Source of the DNA: Bacteroidales bacterium | GTDB taxonomy: Bacteria > Bacteroidota > Bacteroidia > Bacteroidales > F082 | DNA length: 42,796 bases | Direction of reading: 5' to 3' | Assembly: GCA_016290215.1 (NCBI GenBank) | Contig: JAEETH010000025.1 | Coordinates: forward strand, 1-42,796 | Shown here: positions 40,700 to 42,796 of the stretch, piece after piece | How positions within the stretch are numbered: position 1 is the stretch's first letter | Layout: each line of letters starts with the position of its first letter | Translations under genes and position numbers: made by a program | Notes under the pieces: generated by a model | What the model saw: the letters and a program-made list of their open reading frames with translations, nothing else | Database searches by the model: none | Told to the model about the DNA's origin: nothing

Positions 40700-40789
40700 T
40701 GGCTTATGGCCTATGGCTGTCCCATGCGAGGTTGGAGTCTCAAGCTACTCATAGGACTGCCATAGGCTATTGGCTATAAGCCATAGTAT
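40700..40789. repeat. GGCTTATGGC-family hairpin downstream of fusA
   Basis: ATGGCTTATGGCCTATGGC ... GGCTGTCCCATGCGAG on the left pairs with CATAGGACTGCC...ATAGGCTATTGGC...ATAAGCCATAG on the right. It ends just before the fusA stop (40791) and contains the 25-bp direct repeat 40717-40741. It may serve as the fusA terminator. Confidence 0.7.
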
Positions 40790-40790
40790 A

Positions 40791-42796
40791 TCAGTCCTTT
40801 GCATTCCGTTCTTTCACAATCTCCTCCTGCTTGTCTTTCGGCGTCGGCATGTACTGGTGGAACTCCATCGAGTAGTTGGCGCGGCCGGAAGTGAGGTTGC
40901 GCAAGGCGGTGGCATAGCCGAACATCTCCATCAGCGGGACGAAGGCATCCAGCTTCTGCGAGCCCTTACGGAAACGACGCATGGCCTCGATGCGACCACG
41001 GCGCTTGTTGACGTCGCCAGTGACATTGCCGATGTAGTCGTCGGGGGTGTTGATTTCCACCTTCATCACAGGCTCAAGCAGCACAGGGCTGGCTTTCAGG
41101 AAGGCCTGCTTGAAGCACATCTGGGCGCAGAGCTGGAAGGCCATATCGCTGGAGTCGACGGGGTGAGAGCTACCGTCCACGAGGACACACTTCACATCCA
41201 CGACAGGATAGCCTGCGAAGGGGCCTTTGTTCATGGCCGCAGCCAGACCCTTTTGCACCGAGGGGATGTATTCCTTTGGAATGACACCACCCTTGGTGAT
41301 GTCGACGAACTCGAAGCCGCCGCCCGGGTTAGGCTCGAAGCGGATGACGGTGTGGGCGAACTGGCCCTTGCCGCCGGTCTGCTTCACATAGCGGTAGTTG
41401 CACTCGAACGGCGCGGTGATGGTCTCGCGGAACGACACCGAAGGTGCGCCCACCGTGACCGGCACCTTGAACTCTTCCTTCAGGCGGTCGACGATGATTT
41501 CCAGGTGCAACTCGCCCATGCCAGCGATGATGGTCTCTTCCGTCTCCTCGTCGAAGTGGGCGTGGAACGACGGGTCTTCGTTGCAGAGCTTAGCCAAGGC
41601 CTCACTCAGCTTGCTGCGGTTCTTCTTGTCTTCGAGATTGACTTTCATCTCGATAACCGCAGGCGGTATATTGATGGATTCCAACAAGATAGGTTGATTC
41701 TCATCGCAGAGCGTGTCGCCCGTCTTGGTGTATTTCATGCCCACGAGCGCCACGATTTCGCCCGCGCTGGCCTCGTTGATTTCCTCGCGTTCCTTCGCCT
41801 TGATGCGGAAGATGCGGCCCACGCGCTCGCTCTTCAGTTTGTTGGTGTTGTAGACGCTCATGCCGTTGGTCAGCTTGCCGCTGAAGATGCGGATGAAGGT
41901 CTGCTGGCCCACATACGGGTCGTTGATGAGCTTGAAGGCCAAGGCCGAGAAAGGCTCGTTTTCGGAGGGGTTGCGGCGGTAGGTCTTCTCCTCGTTGGCG
42001 GGATCGTGCGCGATGACGGCACCCAAGTCGTTGGGCGAAGGCAGGTAGTCGACGATGGCATCCAATAGGAGTTGGATACCTTTATTCTTATAGGCAGCAC
42101 CGCAGAGCACCGGCACCATCATCAGTTTAATGGTGGTCTGAAGGATGGCAGCCATCAGTTTGTCGGTCGGGATTTCGGCATCCTCAAGGTAGAGCTCGGC
42201 GATCTCGTCGTCGAGGTCAGCCACCTTCTCGATGAGGTTGCGGCGAGCTTCCTGGGCCTGCTCCATCATGTTTTCCGGGATGGGACCCACGATGCGTTCC
42301 TTCTCGATGAAGCGCACCGAGTTCATCTGTACCAAGTCGACCATGCCCTCAAAATCGGACTCGGCTCCGATAGGGAGATGCAGCGGCACGGCATTGGCGC
42401 CCAAATATTTATGCATTTGGTTGACCACCTCTTGGAAGTCGGCTCCCGTGCGGTCCATCTTGTTGACGAAGGCGATGCGGGGCACACGGTATTTGTCAGC
42501 TTGGTTCCACACCGTTTCCGATTGCGGCTCCACGCCACCCACAGCGCAAAACACCGCCACCATGCCGTCAATGACACGCAGCGAGCGCTCCACCTCGACA
42601 GTGAAGTCAACGTGACCGGGAGTATCGATAAGGTTGATCTGATAGCCGTTCCAATGGGCAGTGATGGCTGCCGAAGCGATGGTGATGCCGCGCTCCTGCT
42701 CTTGTTTCATAAAGTCCATGGTGGCTTGTCCATCATGCGTTTCACCCACCTTACGGTTGACGCCCGTGAAGAACAGGATGCGTTCCGAAACCGTAG
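40791..42796 (-). CDS. fusA: Elongation factor G, 5' truncated (possible EF-G paralogue)
   Basis: About 668 residues are visible; the frame is open to the window end, which encodes [22 protein letters not shown], so the P-loop and start are outside. Present are switch I ([13 protein letters not shown]), DTPGHVDF (G3), [10 protein letters not shown] (G4), and domains II to V, including [34 protein letters not shown] and [15 protein letters not shown] moves tRNA and mRNA through the ribosome with GTP. The gene is not followed by tuf, rpsJ or other str-operon genes but by a toxin-antitoxin cluster, so it may be the second EF-G of Bacteroidales rather than the str-operon copy. The visible GTPase motifs look intact. 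The C-terminus ([15 protein letters not shown]) is lysine-rich. Confidence 0.93.
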   Translation of the reverse strand, partial: TVSERILFFTGVNRKVGETHDGQATMDFMKQEQERGITIASAAITAHWNGYQINLIDTPGHVDFTVEVERSLRVIDGMVAVFCAVGGVEPQSETVWNQADKYRVPRIAFVNKMDRTGADFQEVVNQMHKYLGANAVPLHLPIGAESDFEGMVDLVQMNSVRFIEKERIVGPIPENMMEQAQEARRNLIEKVADLDDEIAELYLEDAEIPTDKLMAAILQTTIKLMMVPVLCGAAYKNKGIQLLLDAIVDYLPSPNDLGAVIAHDPANEEKTYRRNPSENEPFSALAFKLINDPYVGQQTFIRIFSGKLTNGMSVYNTNKLKSERVGRIFRIKAKEREEINEASAGEIVALVGMKYTKTGDTLCDENQPILLESINIPPAVIEMKVNLEDKKNRSKLSEALAKLCNEDPSFHAHFDEETEETIIAGMGELHLEIIVDRLKEEFKVPVTVGAPSVSFRETITAPFECNYRYVKQTGGKGQFAHTVIRFEPNPGGGFEFVDITKGGVIPKEYIPSVQKGLAAAMNKGPFAGYPVVDVKCVLVDGSSHPVDSSDMAFQLCAQMCFKQAFLKASPVLLEPVMKVEINTPDDYIGNVTGDVNKRRGRIEAMRRFRKGSQKLDAFVPLMEMFGYATALRNLTSGRANYSMEFHQYMPTPKDKQEEIVKERNAKD

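Noticed and set aside
40770-42068. Long plus-strand open frame opposite fusA
   Set aside because: It is the mirror of a strongly conserved EF-G gene; high-GC codon bias keeps the antisense frame open. The same applies to the plus-strand frames opposite pepT, YitT, fabG and the efflux adaptor gene.

Overview
This is a stretch of a Bacteroidota chromosome, most likely order Bacteroidales. The evidence is internal. Promoter-like TAnnTTTGC boxes of the Bacteroidetes sigma-ABfr type precede many genes. There is a TonB-dependent receptor with a carboxypeptidase-like N-terminal domain, and a 1641-residue Fn3 protein ends in a type IX secretion C-terminal domain. LytTR, DUF2079, GT83 and YgiQ proteins fit the same group. 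I cannot name a species. I recognise no tRNA, rRNA, prophage, transposase gene or CRISPR array.

Layout: (1) 1-5115, envelope genes: a truncated GT4 glycosyltransferase, a membrane-anchored PHP-type protein, a GT83 (ArnT-like) glycosyltransferase and a convergent DUF2079 membrane protein. (2) 5125-14393, housekeeping and accessory genes: peptidase T and a YitT protein on the minus strand; YgiQ radical SAM, a lipoprotein nicotinamidase, an orphan PTS EIIC, RecX, a LytTR membrane regulator and a DUF234-type ATPase on the plus strand. (3) 14496-18434, a compact type II fatty-acid synthesis cluster transcribed fabH-fabF-fabZ-acpP-fabG. (4) 18686-20341, an AlbA_2/GHKL-like regulator with three identical 15-bp repeats upstream. 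(5) 20604-31621, all minus strand: a TonB-dependent receptor, an ECF sigma factor with a membrane partner that carries a SecD-head-like domain, and a MacAB-TolC type efflux operon (ATPase, two permeases, adaptor, TolC). (6) 32582-37978, a giant type IX-secreted Fn3 protein and a small exported protein with a sorting-signal-like tail. (7) 38083-40567, three tandem toxin-antitoxin modules. (8) 40791-42796, an elongation factor G truncated by the window end, not in a str-operon context.

The most striking property is the intergenic DNA. Almost every long gap is made of short-word arrays and long imperfect hairpins from a few recurring families, often abutting a stop codon. Examples are TTCAAAATTC arrays, TGACTATGAC/GTCATAGTCA hairpins, AGCTGATAGC/GGCTTATGGC hairpins, a 55-bp tandem array, and GCGGCGGC elements that terminate two neighbouring genes. 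Two of the hairpins sit inside a shared pair of about 26-bp terminal inverted repeats, which looks like a MITE with interchangeable cores.

The best candidates for an undescribed system are the toxin-antitoxin cluster and the repeat system. In the cluster, three antitoxins share one N-terminal module but are paired with RelE-like, ParE-like and PIN toxins, and the cassettes are bounded by direct repeats. A third point of interest is a duplicated ~60-bp promoter module shared by the TonB receptor and the efflux operon.
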